Shown here piece by piece: positions 1 to 14,347 of a DNA stretch of 64,000 nt. Position numbers and translations under genes: made by a program. Source of the DNA: Urechis unicinctus (lineage: Eukaryota > Annelida > Polychaeta > Xenopneusta > Urechidae). The DNA is taken from assembly GCA_034190875.2 (NCBI GenBank), contig CM067353.1:40208989-40272988 (forward strand), given 5' to 3'. The notes beneath the pieces are model-generated. The model made no database searches. It was not told where the DNA came from and saw only the letters and a list, made by a program, of their open reading frames with translations. Positions within the stretch are counted from its first letter, which is position 1. The number at the start of each line of letters is the position of its first letter.

Positions 1-3000
1 TGGCTTTAAGACACCATTAGCAGTGTGATGTTCTCTTCAATGCAATGAGAATCAAAGTAGCTCAGACAGCACAATATTGTCTGTAATTGCTTTCGAACTT
101 TGCTGGGTTTGTTCACACTAAGAATCACGCTAATATGCAAACTGGCACCAACATATATGTGGGTCAGTGATATATCAATGAGGAATCATAACATCGCTGC
201 TTGCAAGTCAGACGTCTTATCACGCATGGCGCTTCTACATGAACAAGTCGCTCTAAAAACTGGTGACAAATAATAATAAATAGGCAGCGCTCAATAACTA
301 ACGGGAAGGGCGGGTGTTCAATACTTGACCACATCAAAAGCAAACCATATATCCGGTTACAGAGCTTAAAAAGTTATTATTGAAACGAATGTTAATATAT
401 GTTGCAAAGAACTTAGGGCTGGACAATACATAAAGAACGTACTTGGACCACTAGGTCTCAATTTTAAGGTATATATCACTTCCCAGACACACGTTTATCA
501 CAAGTTGATAATGCGCTTTTATTAGGGTAACGAGAAACCTAGCCCATACATATTGAAAAACACATTTTATTTTCCTCAAGCATGCCTCATTTTTAATAAC
601 CTTCACAGGCAATTTAGGTAAACATGCTCTTTTGATACACCGAACAAAATATAATAACCAACTCAGCGTTTATGCCTATTTACTTGCGACATGCATCTAT
701 GAGTTGTTAACATCACAGATATCCTAGTGGCTGATCTGAGAATTAATCTGATAACGTCAGTTTCAATACACTTCTCGCAATACGATATTCGCAGCCTGCT
801 TGTAGGCTCATGTATTCGCTTGTTCCTAATGTAAATGAATATCTGCGGAGGCATTAGGGATACATCTTACTAACAGCCCTCCAAACTCACCTCAATCACT
901 CGAATGTCAAGCACAATGGGCTTCTTCGTCCTTGTGCATAGCGTAGCTCAATACGATTTAATACCACCGAAAACGTTTACCCAGGGCTATTTCTATAGCT
1001 CGCCAAGGCTTAACCATAAAATCATATATCGAGAAGTAGTTGCATGAGTCGCAAACGTTTTCCTTCAATGGACCATATCACAATGATATGATCATTCAGC
1101 TTGTAATATTACTACATTGTAACCGTATTCAACATTACCAACAACATATAATAACTTGTATATATTCTTTACTATCGTGGCTCGGCACCGCTATTGGGGA
1201 TATGACCTGACAGACTTTAAAATTAGGAAAATAAGCTATTCTTAAGTGTTATGGCTTCGATAATCTCGCAATCAACCTCCGTTAGGTGAGGCATTAAAGA
1301 TATATTTGCCGTAGTTGAAAATAACTGCATTACTGACCACACAAAATGTGTTTCTGGGATCATTTATATGGCTTATAGATCATAAATGTGTCACTATGAT
1401 AGTCACTATAATGACATCATACATATTCTAAGACTGTTGACATATCAATGCATGTAAACTGTATTAATGACATTTAATATATTTTGTCTAATTGTTTATG
1501 ATTACTTTAACGCTCAATTGCTTTGGTCAGACTTATAGATAATCTTAAGCACAAACTGACCTTGGCGTATGAGTATACACGATGTGAATAAGCACATTTC
1601 GTCATTATAAATTAGATAAGTAAACCACGTTGCAAAGACTTAGGCGGGAATAATCAGTTTGGAATGACGAAAATCTATATTTGTCAACGTCTAAAATAAA
1701 CTTATTTTGTCCCTTGCGCGCAATATGTCAATATCATCTAAACCTGTCAATAAAAAGCTGTCCCATCATGGTACAAAAACCTGTCAATAGAACGGACCAA
1801 TTGTAAAATTAGGCGTCGCCATTCAGAAATAATAATCTGCCCCGAGCAAAACGTCCTTATGTCTATCACTAATGCAGAGGTAAGTTGTGGCAACATTCAA
1901 TCACTTTTGTAACCACCATTAATCATAACATTGGTTGTGAATGCTTATTTTTTTACAGAATAAGAACATATCAGGTGATGGTAGGCACAAGTAGGAATGT
2001 ATTTTAGATTTAAGATTTACAGGAGAGGTATTACCCAGCTTATGTTTTAGATAACTTTGAAAAAAATAAAAAGCCTAATTTTGTCCTGCGTTCTGCAGCA
2101 ATTTACCTTCAATATTGGAGATTGTGTAAGGCGGAAAAGTTTGTATGTACATGAGACAACTATCAGCGGGTAGAGCAGGAGAATGGTCCAGATTGTATAA
2201 CGTATCTACAGTCGTAATTGCTTAAGAATTCAACAAATGATAGTAGATCGGATTACAAAATGTTGCTGTCTGCATTTTGTTTTATCCAACATTTACAGCC
2301 GACCATTTCATTTTATTCAGCCAAATATCACTGCTAGAAACAACCAGTCTCTAATATTCGTGTCGTTTACGTCTGTTTGATATGAATGCAATATTAGGAG
2401 CTAGCTCTCATATTGTATTCACCTTTTTATTTAATTGGAGCTTTCCATGTGCATCCCATCTTCCAGCCTACAATATAAATCTGTAATCAAAACGAATTTT
2501 AGCGATGTATGCCAGTTTACTTACAATTATATGCGCACAACCCGCGTCAAATATCTACAGATTACAACTAACAGCCCCGCTATGTGAAGTGTGATTTGGT
2601 TGTTAATAACCTGGGACACAATCAATACATAACTAACCTATATTTTAAATATCTTCGCAGGTGTGCATAAAACTTCGACTATAATAAAACCGTTTCAGAG
2701 CATATTCAAAAGGGCACATATTGTAACTGAATAAAGATTATCAATGTATAAGAGAAGTGTAAAACATGCAACATGACACTTCAAACAATAAGGACTGAAT
2801 AATATAGTGTCGCTGGGGGCAGATATTGAAAAATTGTAACTTAAATCTTCGAATATTATACCTTCTTAGCGCCCACAAATAAGCTTTTACGATGCCATAA
2901 AGACCGGTTTTAATAACAATGTGCCCAGTTAAGAAATGGCGTCGATGACGGAGTACCAGTCAACTCTAATATCAACTTAAATGAAATTCTGCTGTCACTT

Positions 3001-5250
3001 GTCAATGATACACTGACTATCGCTCACTGATAACGTCACCGATATTTACAGAAATATTCTCATTTTCTCGATACTTTTCGACATATTACGACCCTTTGAT
3101 GGTATGTCGGAATCACAATTATGATCATTGATAATTGAAACTTGATTCGTGCCATAACTCAATACTTTGCAAATAATTTGTTTTCATTCTCTACCGCAGA
3201 GGTATACGATCCAATACCTATCATTAGCCCCGGCCATCCTCTACTTTTCGCACCACGCTTTTGTGTGCCATTAAATGTCTCTAAACACATCGGGTAATAT
3301 GCACTTGTGTTCAACAGCTTGATGCTGAACAATCAAGTCAAAAAGTTAGTGTATTGAGACGTAAATTGGGTTACTTAATATCTTCTTCCTTGCGTAGCAT
3401 ACATGCTGCTTTGCTCCCTGCTTATGGCCTATAATCTCTGCGATAATAAAAACACACCGCGTGCGGTGAAATTGTCAGTCTCTGAAGGTGGTGACTTATA
3501 TGTTGACACACCCTGATAGCGTTCTGCGGTTTACTCTATTAGAGGTGAATGACAATTATTTGTTTAATGGCCTGGTCTATAATTCTTGACACAACGCTCG
3601 TCGTTCCGTTTTCCGTTTTGTAGTAACGGCCATTCTGCTTTCGCTGATATCAAAGTTGTACTACTTAGCCGACAAAAAGAAGCAGTTTCGCCTATCAGGA
3701 TGCAGCATTTCGCCTATCAGGTTGCGTTTAGTGCACGAATCGCTCCATCTGCTTTCAGTATCTATGCGGGAATAGCTTACAATTAAGCATTCACATCAAA
3801 CAATAATCATACAACCGACATTAGAATGTGGTTGCGTAATCACTGTAAATCGATATTTTTTGAGAAGGAGATAATTGTTCGCAAATGTTAACCACGGCTC
3901 ATATTTGCCAAGCCTATCGTTGAATATTGCCGTTATATTCAGTATGCAGTACTCTCAACTAAGCTGAGGGACAGATGGCAAGAGATTCTTATTTATAACG
4001 AATGTAATAGTGACCCGCAAGTTACCTAGTTCCGCAGAGGAACAGTAAGTCCCCACCAACACTAATCGGAGGCGACCTTGTATCCGCCACTCCTTCTTCA
4101 CTCGCCTCCTTCTTCTCTGTTATTTTGTTGTGATTGTTTCATATCTATTTTGCGATGCATATTGTGATAAGGGCGGGGCGAGTGCTTAGTCGACCTGCCA
4201 TATGGCTCATACGATTACTATCAACAATAGCCAGTTAACGTAACTGATGATAAACCAGCTAGTTCTACACGATGTATGCGTATGTCGCATATAAAATAAC
4301 CTCAGGGTTTTACATATCATTTTATGTATTCTAATTTAAGAGCATTATGCAAAGTACTTTCCGACTAATGACATATGCAATTAACAACAGTTTACGACGT
4401 ACGTTACCCTATATGGCTTTTTTAATGAGTGTACGGAACAAAACGGCCATACTACTATTGTTTGCATTGAATTGCTGACAGTTCTATATATTGCATTATC
4501 ATTTAGGTTACACTGGGGTCCATTTGATTTGCAATGCTATATACAACCCCATATATATACAGCTACATATAGATGAACGGGATTCCTACGCTGTTGTTAG
4601 AGATATTGCAATAATGTAATTATAAAGGACGCCTTGTGCTGCAGAAACGAGACGTGATTATCTTATCCAGTAATCGCTTCTTCTCATGCTATTTTCTACT
4701 TTTTCTTTGCTAAACGATTGAATAACTTCTTCCTGAAACATACGAAGCAACTAAATATCAGCCCAATTTCTAAATTCTATAGATGTATTAGGCTTTTGTT
4801 GATAGGGAATGCCAAATCTTTACTACCGGAGGGTCAAAAGCAGTCCAAATCACATGTATACTGCGCCTCTGCATATATACCCTGTAGCTTGAATGCGGCA
4901 TTGATAGCAGCGCAATTGATGCAACGGGATTTAATTCATTGAATGTATTTTGGCTCCCCAACGACAAAATGCTGAGGCAATTCACCCAGAGTACGGGCTC
5001 TTAACACGGCACGATCACTGAAGCATTTCCATTTAAAAATCTTACGGAATGAGATACTCTGGGCGTCGCGAGGCATGACAGCTATGCATGGGTAGCTTTA
5101 TGCTCGAATTTAATCAGTTGATATCAGGATAATTATTGCCTAGTAGAAATGGTCTGTGTAACTAAATGTATATATGATTGGATATGCAACAGTCCGGCAA
5201 ATGTAAGCGGATATAATTAATGAAAACATGCACAAAGCCATCCTAACATA
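1..5250. other. Unassigned AT-rich DNA, no gene seen
   Basis: No open frame above about 75 codons, no RNA gene and no copy of the repeat blocks found elsewhere in the window. A short pyrimidine-rich stretch lies near 4085-4121. A 14-base phrase (tttcgcctatcagg) occurs twice at about 3687 and 3707. I see nothing else that can be supported here. Confidence 0.6.
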
Positions 5251-5251
5251 T

Positions 5252-6022
5252 TAAAATCACATAAGTGTACAGATACATCTCCACCGCAGTTGTGTGGTTA
5301 GAACACATGCATTTTTTTTCGTGCATGCCGTGAAAAGCGATTTGTATGGGGTAACCTGTGTGTCAAAAGTCGCATTTCGAGACGATTTAAGTATGGGATC
5401 CTGATGGTGGAGCCTAGTTGATGCAACAAACCACTTTTTTCCAAGAATAGTGGCTTGTTCTGTCACTCGGCAGGCGGTGAACGGGTATTGGCGATGCATA
5501 TTGTGGCAGCGATGTTGTTTAGTAATTATTGCTACCTAATTAAATATTACAAACAAGAGCTATCGATTCCAGACACCATAAACGTTATCGACTAATAGCA
5601 TTAGACCGAAAGTTCATTTTGCATTGTGTGAGGCAGTACATGTTTTTGCGGATAACTTTCAACTGCAATACACTGCAGAATAATTGCCAATAACTGACGA
5701 TTAAAGCGCAGTAGTCTGCGTAATTGGCGCTGTAACATGTTGTCTATGCTCCCTGCTGTGTTGCTTTTGATCATGCGATTCTAAATTGAAGATAAACATC
5801 TTTCGTTACAACGCACATACTTTTTTTATTGGGATTCTATGGGCTTTTTATTACCACCATAAAAACGTGCCTCTTTTATCGCACTTTCTATACATCCAAC
5901 GGTTTGCTGAAACAATTTAGTTAAGACAGCCGACTAACATCAAAATAATGCACAGAGGGTTTCGTCTGTTGTTTTCCGCTACTTGTGTTCCAACAATCCA
6001 CGTGTCAAAGTAAAGGATGCGT
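5252..6022 (-). repeat. Block T, inverted copy 1
   Basis: This stretch matches the reverse complement of 33505-34196 over nearly its whole length with small indels. Anchors are the phrase around 5950-6020 (gtttcgtctgttgttttccg, with gtttcgtctattgttttccg in the reverse complement of the partner) and the phrase around 5620-5640 ending in gcattgtgtgaggcag. An 80-codon minus-strand open frame at 5257-5499 aligns in part with a 64-codon plus-strand frame in the partner (34025-34219). Both are short and diverged, and neither resembles a known protein. The block is best called a dispersed repeat of unknown class. Confidence 0.75.
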
Positions 6023-8779
6023 TACCATTAAATAACATAGAATGCCGATCGAGATATATGGGAGAAAATATATTACACATCATACAAAACAACGCACTTA
6101 CAAACTTCCATCGAAGTGATGCTAGTGCAATGTAATTGCGGAAAGCAGTATGTGTAAATAAAAACATTGACATCAATCAATTTGTATTAGCAACGCGTTT
6201 ATTGTGTCTAATTCGATTATTTTATTAATCTTGCCCCTGATTCCGATTTCTGTTTTGTACTATGTTGAATGGGTCGCGTACCATCGTTTTATGCGCGTTT
6301 GTATGTAGGTACCTAAGCCAAAATATTCCCATTCGTGTAAAATGCCAATGCTCGTTCATACCCTGGAGTATATTTCGGCTTGTTTTCATCACGATTTCAA
6401 AGGTGTGTTTCTTCACAAATTATCCAAATTCTGTGTTGATGATAAAATCATCAACCGATTCCCTTTGCATCGAGGTCGAGTTCAACCGAGTCATTTTAGC
6501 AACTACACCAAAATTACACTTACCACCTGGTCACATAATGGTTATCAAAGAATTTCACTATTTAATATCAACCGCATATTAATGGATACGGTTGCGTTGT
6601 CTGAAAACAGTCCAGATGACGCTCGATGTGTTAGGTTGGAAGGTAGCTTGCGCGTCAAACGCGCTATATGATATAATTAAAAAGCTATTAAGTAAGCTGC
6701 AACGGGCACTTCACATTTCTAGATGAGTTGCGTTGCCTGAAACCACGCGGGGCTACTCGCGTGTCGTGCCGTTCAAGTCGTGGGTGTTGTCATAAATTGG
6801 GTTTTATGTCCTGGTAATTGATTTGTATTGTATACAAACGGCGAAACGCGTGATGAGCTTAGAGCCTAGGGGGTAGCCTAGATTCTAGCCTAGATTATAC
6901 CCTGGGGTATAAAATGGGTTGACCCAGAATATTCCTGGGTCATAAAACAGCCTCTGCCACTTTACCCCCGGGGACAGTCTGGGCGGGTAATATCTTATCC
7001 TGTTACACCGGGTAGCTTATATAATTGTTTAATGGCACATAGAACGATTCATATATGTTATAAAAATCGACGATTGCTTCCATGTCATTTAGGACGAAGA
7101 CGAAGGCATTAAACCATATTTTTTTGCACTCTTGTAGTTGAGATTGTATAGGCAAATGACTCTCGTTTTGGATCGCACAGAAATCATTGAATCTCATAAC
7201 TTGTCGGTCCATTTCTCAGGAACATCGAGTTGATGGCAGATCTTTAACGAGAAGCATTCTAACAATGTATTTGCTATAACCGACAAATGCATTTTTTGCT
7301 GACTGCAATTCTCAAGCCATAAATTAACGGGCACCTCAAATTACCGTATTCCGGGTAACAAACGACATGCTGTTATATGAGTTACAAATACACGACGTCT
7401 CACAGATGTTTGGTACTGTAGTTAATTGAATTATAATGTAATAGCACCAAACATTGCTTGTTTTCGTTATTCCTTGTTCTGCTTACGGATGGTAGCAACA
7501 CATCAGTGAACACGATTTTAGTTTCAATGCCTTGAGCCGCCGTGCTTTATGTCGATTGTACATGTATGCTTATCGCTGTTGCAGTTCACAATCAAATACT
7601 GTCAATATTTCATAATAGTGCAAAGCGTTTGATGAAGTGCGATAGGTGATAATATATAATTGGAATGCCTAACCTAGCTCTTATGCGCCTATTGCATTTA
7701 CCTAAGTACATAGTTACTCTTGGACTAGAACTTTTCCTCATATAAATTTCAATTATAATACACATATTGGATTCAAGCAAATGCGTTCATTTCACTACTT
7801 CGATTTGTGATTGTGTCCCCAGACCGTAAAATGCGCTTTGCTACGTAACAGACGCCTATATTGTGACACAAAACATTCAAAGCATTTACAAAACAGTTCA
7901 GTTATCATGATTACTTTCAGGCGTATGTTACCTCGCTCGGTCAAAACAATAAGTGTAGACAATAAACTCGATTAAACCAAACTGAAAACGAATGATTAAA
8001 TATGCAAATCTGTGATAATGTCGTCAATGTGTGTTGATTTAGCTAGTTATACCTTTGGTGAGCTAGTTATACCTTATTAGTTGACTTGATAGATAAACTC
8101 GTGAAAATAAAAGACGATGGTTCATTATAGCTTTTTATTAATGGAAGAAGGCAGGAAACACGTTATTGCATGTGAATGAGCACAGCATAATAAATATCAC
8201 CTGCTCCGTGGGACTTTAATAGTGAACAACTAGGAAAATTAATATATTTAATATAACTCTATCGTCATAAAATGTAACTTGAGCAAGGAATGGATATGAA
8301 ATAATGCTGCTTGGTAAATGACAATGTAGAGAATGCAGTCAAGGTAATAGGATATAGTAATCTAAACCTGGATCAAAAGACGTTGGATATAAATCCTTGT
8401 TGGATACCACTGTCACTGGGGTCATAAGAAAAGCCATTATGCACAGAATAATTCTGCAACAGCCAATAGCAAATATAACGACTGTAACTCAAGGGGAAAT
8501 CAGGTCCACCAATATATGTATTGACGACAATAAACACTCGAAACACCTTAATGGCTTCATCTGCTGGGAACGCCTACCAAGAGTCAAACCATGAAGCGGA
8601 TCGAGGTTTGAATGCGCTTTACTGGCAGATTGTAAACGTTGTAAACAAGGCGGCAAACAGCGAGGTGGGAGAATCTGCTGAGCAGTGACCAGTGCCCGTG
8701 GCAAGTCAAATACATCTCTTTCACAAAGCCATTGTGATTTGGAAACAATTGTTGCTATTCCACTTATTCTAATACGCTT
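6023..8779. other. Unassigned DNA between inverted blocks T and E
   Basis: In the second unit blocks E and T lie almost next to each other (33470 and 33505), while here about 2.7 kb separates them. Overlapping plus-strand frames of 106 and 109 codons at 6262-6671 and a 132-codon minus frame at 8489-8887 are within chance expectation and show no motif. A GC-rich hairpin cluster at 6866-6973 is listed separately. A short direct repeat (agctagttatacctt) occurs twice near 8041-8076. Confidence 0.5.
6866..6973. repeat. Cluster of short palindromes in a GC-rich patch
   Basis: Within about 110 bases there are a direct repeat tagcctagatt (6874-6884 and 6886-6896), a palindrome TATACCC-tg-GGGTATA (6896-6911), a second with arms TGACCCAG and CTGGGTCA (6920-6942, 7-base loop) and the octamer CCCCGGGG (6966-6973). 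The patch is clearly richer in G and C than its surroundings. It could form stacked hairpins or hold binding sites for dimeric proteins. No gene lies nearby to give it a role. Confidence 0.6.
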
Positions 8780-10480
8780 TCGTTTTGAGACCATCGCTAA
8801 AGCATATGTCAACCCTGTAGGTAATAGTAAGTACGATAGTTGATTGATGCAATGAAACATATGTCGATATGACAAAGGAACATGCATTCTCTTTGATTAC
8901 CGATTGCACGACCAAAGTGAACTGCGCCGTCCGTGACCGTGCGAGATCTGAAAAGTAGGCTCATGCATGCTGTATTAGAATACGGTATTATATGTGACCA
9001 TGACCAAAGTAGGTTGAGCATGAAGTTAAGATTGCTGACTTTAGGGGTTAGACTATTGTTTGTTTGTTTGTTTAAGTTTTTTGTTCTCCTCACCCAGCGC
9101 TCTCATACAACAATGAAGATATAATAGCTAAGACATTTAACTCACGGATGACCATCAACGATTGATTACAATACGTGATTTAGAATTGGATCAATATCTA
9201 ACTTTACTTAAGGCAAACCCAGACATGTATGTTATCGGTGCATTCTATTAAGTTGGCGACAAAATTTAGCGCTATAGTTTCATTAACGCCGATCATTTTT
9301 GTAAGCGGAGAGGGCCGATATAATTGTTAGCAAGACATCTGGTTTGTTATCAAAACCTCACAAACACGAGGATACAAGGGGTACCGTGTTGTTCTACAAA
9401 TAGTTTCCTAAATATCCTTCATGTGAGTCTGTAAAATGTTGATCCGTATACGAATGGCAAACGGCATGCGGTTAACATCATGCTATTGTTGGAATGAATC
9501 GTAGCTGAAAAACCAATTAAGCTTTTATGGCCGCAGCTAATTTAGGCATCCCCGAATCCAACGAATCACTTTGTGCTTGCAAAGTGACATTTTGCTGTTA
9601 ATGGCGTAATACAGGTGTACACAGGTAGGGACACCATAAGCCTGTATGAGGTCTTCCGTTGTCCTTCAGTTGCCTTGCATTTATGATGAATGTTATATCG
9701 TGAGTTACCCTGTGAACAGGTGGAAATAAATTAATCCCATAGTGCATATGGTATTATAGGAAGCAAAGCTGCCATAGAGATAGATCTGCAATGCTCCCTG
9801 CGTCCACTTAGAACAATTAACTGTAAATTGTTAAGCCCGTATAAATTGAAATTTTGTTATGCTGCTCATTTGACAACTTAGTTTTACTGCGCGAGATATA
9901 CCAATGTGCTAGAACGCTGCCGATGACTTTTTAACATCAACACATATGGACATTAAAACATGATTATAAATTATATTTTTGCCGTGTAATGACGTTTGAA
10001 GTTCAGATGTTTCGGTATTTTGCGCTTAAGTATGTATTCCTTTCGGCGTTACTATCAACACAACTACATCTGCATATGGTGGAACATTCATGACCTTTGA
10101 TTGCGACAAGTTTGTTTGGGTCAGCTCCCTTCATTACACACTGGCCGTTTCGTGACAAGCTATCATAAGCTTGATGATGCATGAAGAGTCAAGAGGGAAA
10201 TTATGATCGCGGTTTCCCCTTTATTAAGATACGATTGGTTCTCGCTTATCAACGTTTTTTTCTGATATCAATACAATTTAACGAACCTATTGTTGACATT
10301 ACTCATTTGAGAATTGCAACGCAATTGAAAATGTTGGTGGTTGAAACATTAGCAAATTATAATCTTGACGCAATATTCACTCACTATGGCAACAGCTGAT
10401 ATCAATACATTTACACTAGTGGTTTTGTATTTCCAGTGTTATCAAACATTTGCTAGAACATTATTAAGAACACTGTGGTG
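8780..10480 (-). repeat. Block E, inverted copy 1 (left arm)
   Basis: Matches the reverse complement of 22552-24308 throughout, and its left-central part matches the third copy at 32868-33470. Anchors include the phrase at 9325-9360 (caagacatctggtttgttat) and at 10385-10480 (ctagaacattattaagaaca). It carries about 190 extra bases at roughly 8888-9085 that the copy at 22552-24308 lacks, containing a short (GTTT)n run. A frame that is open for 84 codons in copy 2 (23724-23978) has an in-frame stop here, so it is not a shared gene. Confidence 0.85.
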
Positions 10481-10737
10481 ATGACCGACGGTGCAAAAGA
10501 ACAACATAGTAGCAGTGATACTTTTGCATGTAGTAATTAGTCATTAAACTTGAGCTAATAATTGGGATACCGCAACAAAATGACACAGCAATAGAAATAT
10601 ACTCCAAGACAAAAAAATGTTTGGACTATTCCTATCCTAACCTTTATGGGAGTATTGTGTTGCTGCAAGAAAATAGGATGGGCAGATGTACAGCAAGTGC
10701 CAAAGCATAGATTAAGCCTTTAATTCAAAAAAGCAAT
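10481..10737. other. Junction between inverted E arm and M block
   Basis: About 260 bases separate the inverted E block from the forward M block, so the orientation of the repeat units switches here. No repeat, open frame or obvious target-site duplication was seen. Confidence 0.4.
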
Positions 10738-11070
10738 TATTAATGCGTGTAGTTGGGTATGCCTGCCGCTTTGTTAGCAAATCCCCAACCGATAACAACA
10801 GGCTTTCATGAATTGCCTTCATTATGCGATGGGTTGCTCGTAATCCAATAACCCTTCTGCTTAAATAGTCTGCTGGGGTTCATAAATGTTCTGTGGACAA
10901 TCGCCTGTTTGTTATATATGGTTACATTAGTATTCCTGGGAGAGAGCTAACTTCAATAGGTCTAGTAATGCATGTGTGGCGATAGCCTGCTAGGATAGAA
11001 TCATCCCTACATTGGTGACATAGTATCAAGCGCCATGTTTGTATAGACACAATCATTCTTTGTATCTCTA
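10738..11070 (+). repeat. Block M, copy 1
   Basis: Aligns with 26268-26830 and 56197-56785. Shared phrases include ctgggagagagctaac near 10937 and gtggcgatagcct near 10976. The right part of the block is replaced here by the CATA microsatellite. It contains one of five copies of a roughly 250-300 base module that also occurs inside both N blocks. Confidence 0.75.
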
Positions 11071-11084
11071 TACAACTGTAAATA

Positions 11085-11212
11085 TCCATACATACATACA
11101 TACATACATACATACATACATACATACATACATACATACATACATACATACATACATACATACATACATACATACATACATACATACATACATACATACA
11201 TACATACATACA

Positions 11213-11244
<32 letters not shown>

Positions 11245-11510
11245 CATACATACATACATACATACATACATACATACATACATACATACATACATACGTA
11301 CATCCATGCATACATACATACATGCATACATACATACATACATACATACATACATACATACATACATACATACATCCATGCATACATACATAAATACATA
11401 CATACATACATACATGCATGTATGTATATACACATATACAAATACATGCATGCATACATACATACAAACATATTCATATGTATGTATGTATGTATGTATG
11501 TACGTACGTT
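11085..11510. repeat. (CATA)n microsatellite with terminal (TATG)n
   Basis: About 370 bases of CATA units with scattered variants (a single TATACATA interruption near 11241, ACGTACATCCATG variants from 11296) are followed at about 11478-11503 by TATG units, the complementary repeat. The region is open in several frames on both strands (Tyr-Ile-His-Thr and Met-Tyr-Val-Cys repeats up to 181 codons), but these are products of the repeat, not genes. Confidence 0.97.
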
Positions 11511-12512
11511 TGTTTTTATGAATTTATGTATGTAAGTATTTATGTGTGTGCATTAATGTGTGACTGCGAGCATGTTTATATGAGCGTATGTATGCATATA
11601 TGCATTGTGTAACCCTGTATATAATGTTAATGTGTGAAAGCATTCGAGCGCGGTAATTGAGCCATAATTGTAGTAATACATTGCGTCTGATATTGATATA
11701 TTTAAAAATGTTACAAAACAAGACTTTAAATCGATCTGTAAGACTAAGCCAATGGGACTGTAGCCTGGCCATCGCATTTATGGTACGTGACACCTTCAAG
11801 CTCTATACGAGACTTATCAGGGTGATTATTGCCGGCTTGAGTATTGTATGCAACCTGCCTAGGTACGTCAATGACATATCATTGTGATCGGTGTACAAAT
11901 TGGTGTATAGGATATATGAACACGTGTATGGAATAATGTTGATCCAACTGATACATTGCTGCCATATATAATGCTGTCATACGGTATCTAAACTTCAGTT
12001 GGTTTGCTCTAACCTTTGAACCGCATAGGGTCTTAATGTGCGTACATATCCATTGCTATACTACATTAACTTGTTCGATGCACGGTGCTGTGTAAGTATA
12101 GTATCAAGGTTGTTATTGTCATAGAACCAGACGATATATTAGATAAACAATGCCCCCATATGACTCACCCATTGGTCGCTAGCGTCGTCATTGGTAGGGA
12201 CTTGTATGAAGGCTGTGCGGATGGTTAAATTGTGATACAGCAGAATGTTTACATGGTCAACCTAAAAAGCCACGAGTGCTTATGTTATTTGCATTAGGGT
12301 TTCAAAATGCCGTAAGGCCGAGGTATGGAATTGTTATTATCATTATAATTGAACATGATTACAATGCGTTTATGTCAGCATTTCTTGTCAGTGGCATTGT
12401 CTCTCGTGGCCGACTAGGCGTTGAATTAAGTTGTTGTTCACGCAGTACCTCTGATGTGGTTGTGATGTTTAGCACGTAAATCCTCAGTCCTTGGGGGGCA
12501 TATTTAATACTT

Positions 12513-12514
<2 letters not shown>
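11511..12514. other. Unassigned DNA between microsatellites
   Basis: No open frame above 91 codons and no copy elsewhere in the window. The sequence is ordinary AT-rich DNA. A 67-codon plus frame at 12276-12479 has no supporting feature. Confidence 0.5.
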
Positions 12515-12602
<88 letters not shown>

Positions 12603-12615
12603 TATATATATATAG

Positions 12616-12667
<52 letters not shown>

Positions 12668-12771
12668 TAGATATATACATATATATTTATATATATATAT
12701 GTATGATTACATATATTTATATATATATATATATATATATCTCTATATGTACTAACATATAAAGATATATG

Positions 12772-12816
<45 letters not shown>

Positions 12817-12841
12817 GTATTTATATATATACGTATTTCTC

Positions 12842-12879
<38 letters not shown>

Positions 12880-13107
12880 TATAAACATATAAACGTACAT
12901 TTATATATATATATATTTTATGTATACAATATATATATATATATTTAAACAAATATACATATATATATATATACACGCAAATAAATATCTATATATATAT
13001 ATTTATAAATATATATTTATATATATTATATATATATAATATATATATATATATATGTATGATTATATATATATGTGCTAATATATAAACATATATATAT
13101 ACATATA

Positions 13108-13193
<86 letters not shown>

Positions 13194-13194
13194 T
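12515..13194. repeat. Long degenerate (TA)n array
   Basis: About 680 bases of nearly uninterrupted TA repeats with GATA, ACGT and TTTA variants that break it into sub-tracts. It gives spurious Tyr-Ile frames on both strands. Confidence 0.97.
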
Positions 13195-13453
13195 TTATTA
13201 CGTCTTTTTTTTTGCGTCACATTCGATCAAACCTTGGCCTAGTATAAAAACTGTGAGCCCTATTTATTTGATATAATGTACCCTATAATGTATTGCAAGC
13301 ATAATATATCGAATCAGCTTTTGTTGCCTAACCTTATTAGAAGCATGAGGGGAACCTTCTGGCCTGGCACTGCAATTATGTAATATCTTTCGCTTAATAT
13401 CACTCAGTAAATCTAACCAGCCAATGGCAATTATTGGCTGATGGGAAATATGC
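13195..13453. other. Unique island between two TA arrays
   Basis: About 260 bases of mixed-composition DNA set between two TA arrays. It contains ccaatggcaattattggctg (13421-13440), an imperfect hairpin. A 63-codon minus frame spans it (13264-13455) without any recognisable motif. Confidence 0.4.
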
Positions 13454-13892
<439 letters not shown>

Positions 13893-14347
13893 GTGCGGTA
13901 TGAGTGCACGGTGTCATGCATAAACTGTGTAAAGCGACTTAAAATTAATGAATAAGAGTTGATTATTGTAGAAGTGTTTAGAGATGGTATAAGAAGCATG
14001 ATTGAATACGGCGGGGGTAGTGCAAAGAGCAGCTTTATCACAATAGTGCAAAGTACATCTTTGGTTAAACACACTTTTGCAGCAGTTTTAGGCATCGTTG
14101 AAGCACCCGATGAGTGCTCTAGTGTTGCTCAGCGAAAACCTTTCGTTGTTGCACTGTAGTTGATATATAGCTGCATATCAAATATGCATAAGTTCTGATC
14201 ATTGGGATATTCAGGGAAACTACACCTTCAAACCGATGTCTTTCTCGCAACAACGTGTTTAAATGAAATGTTGATTTATTGCAAGAAGTCTTCCCAGGCT
14301 GCGTATATATGCATTAATGTAATTGTATTAATGTTTAGACAGGATTA

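Noticed and set aside
5257-5499. 80-codon minus frame resembling the 64-codon frame at 34025-34219 as a conserved small protein
   Set aside because: Only part of the two frames aligns, divergence is high and the similarity follows from the block T duplication. Two copies are too few to show selection.
8489-8887. 132-codon minus-strand frame as a gene
   Set aside because: It crosses the edge of inverted block E, has no motif or splice context, and its length is within chance expectation.
10922-11521. Long open frames of 131-181 codons on both strands
   Set aside because: They are translations of the CATA/TATG microsatellite in several frames at once.
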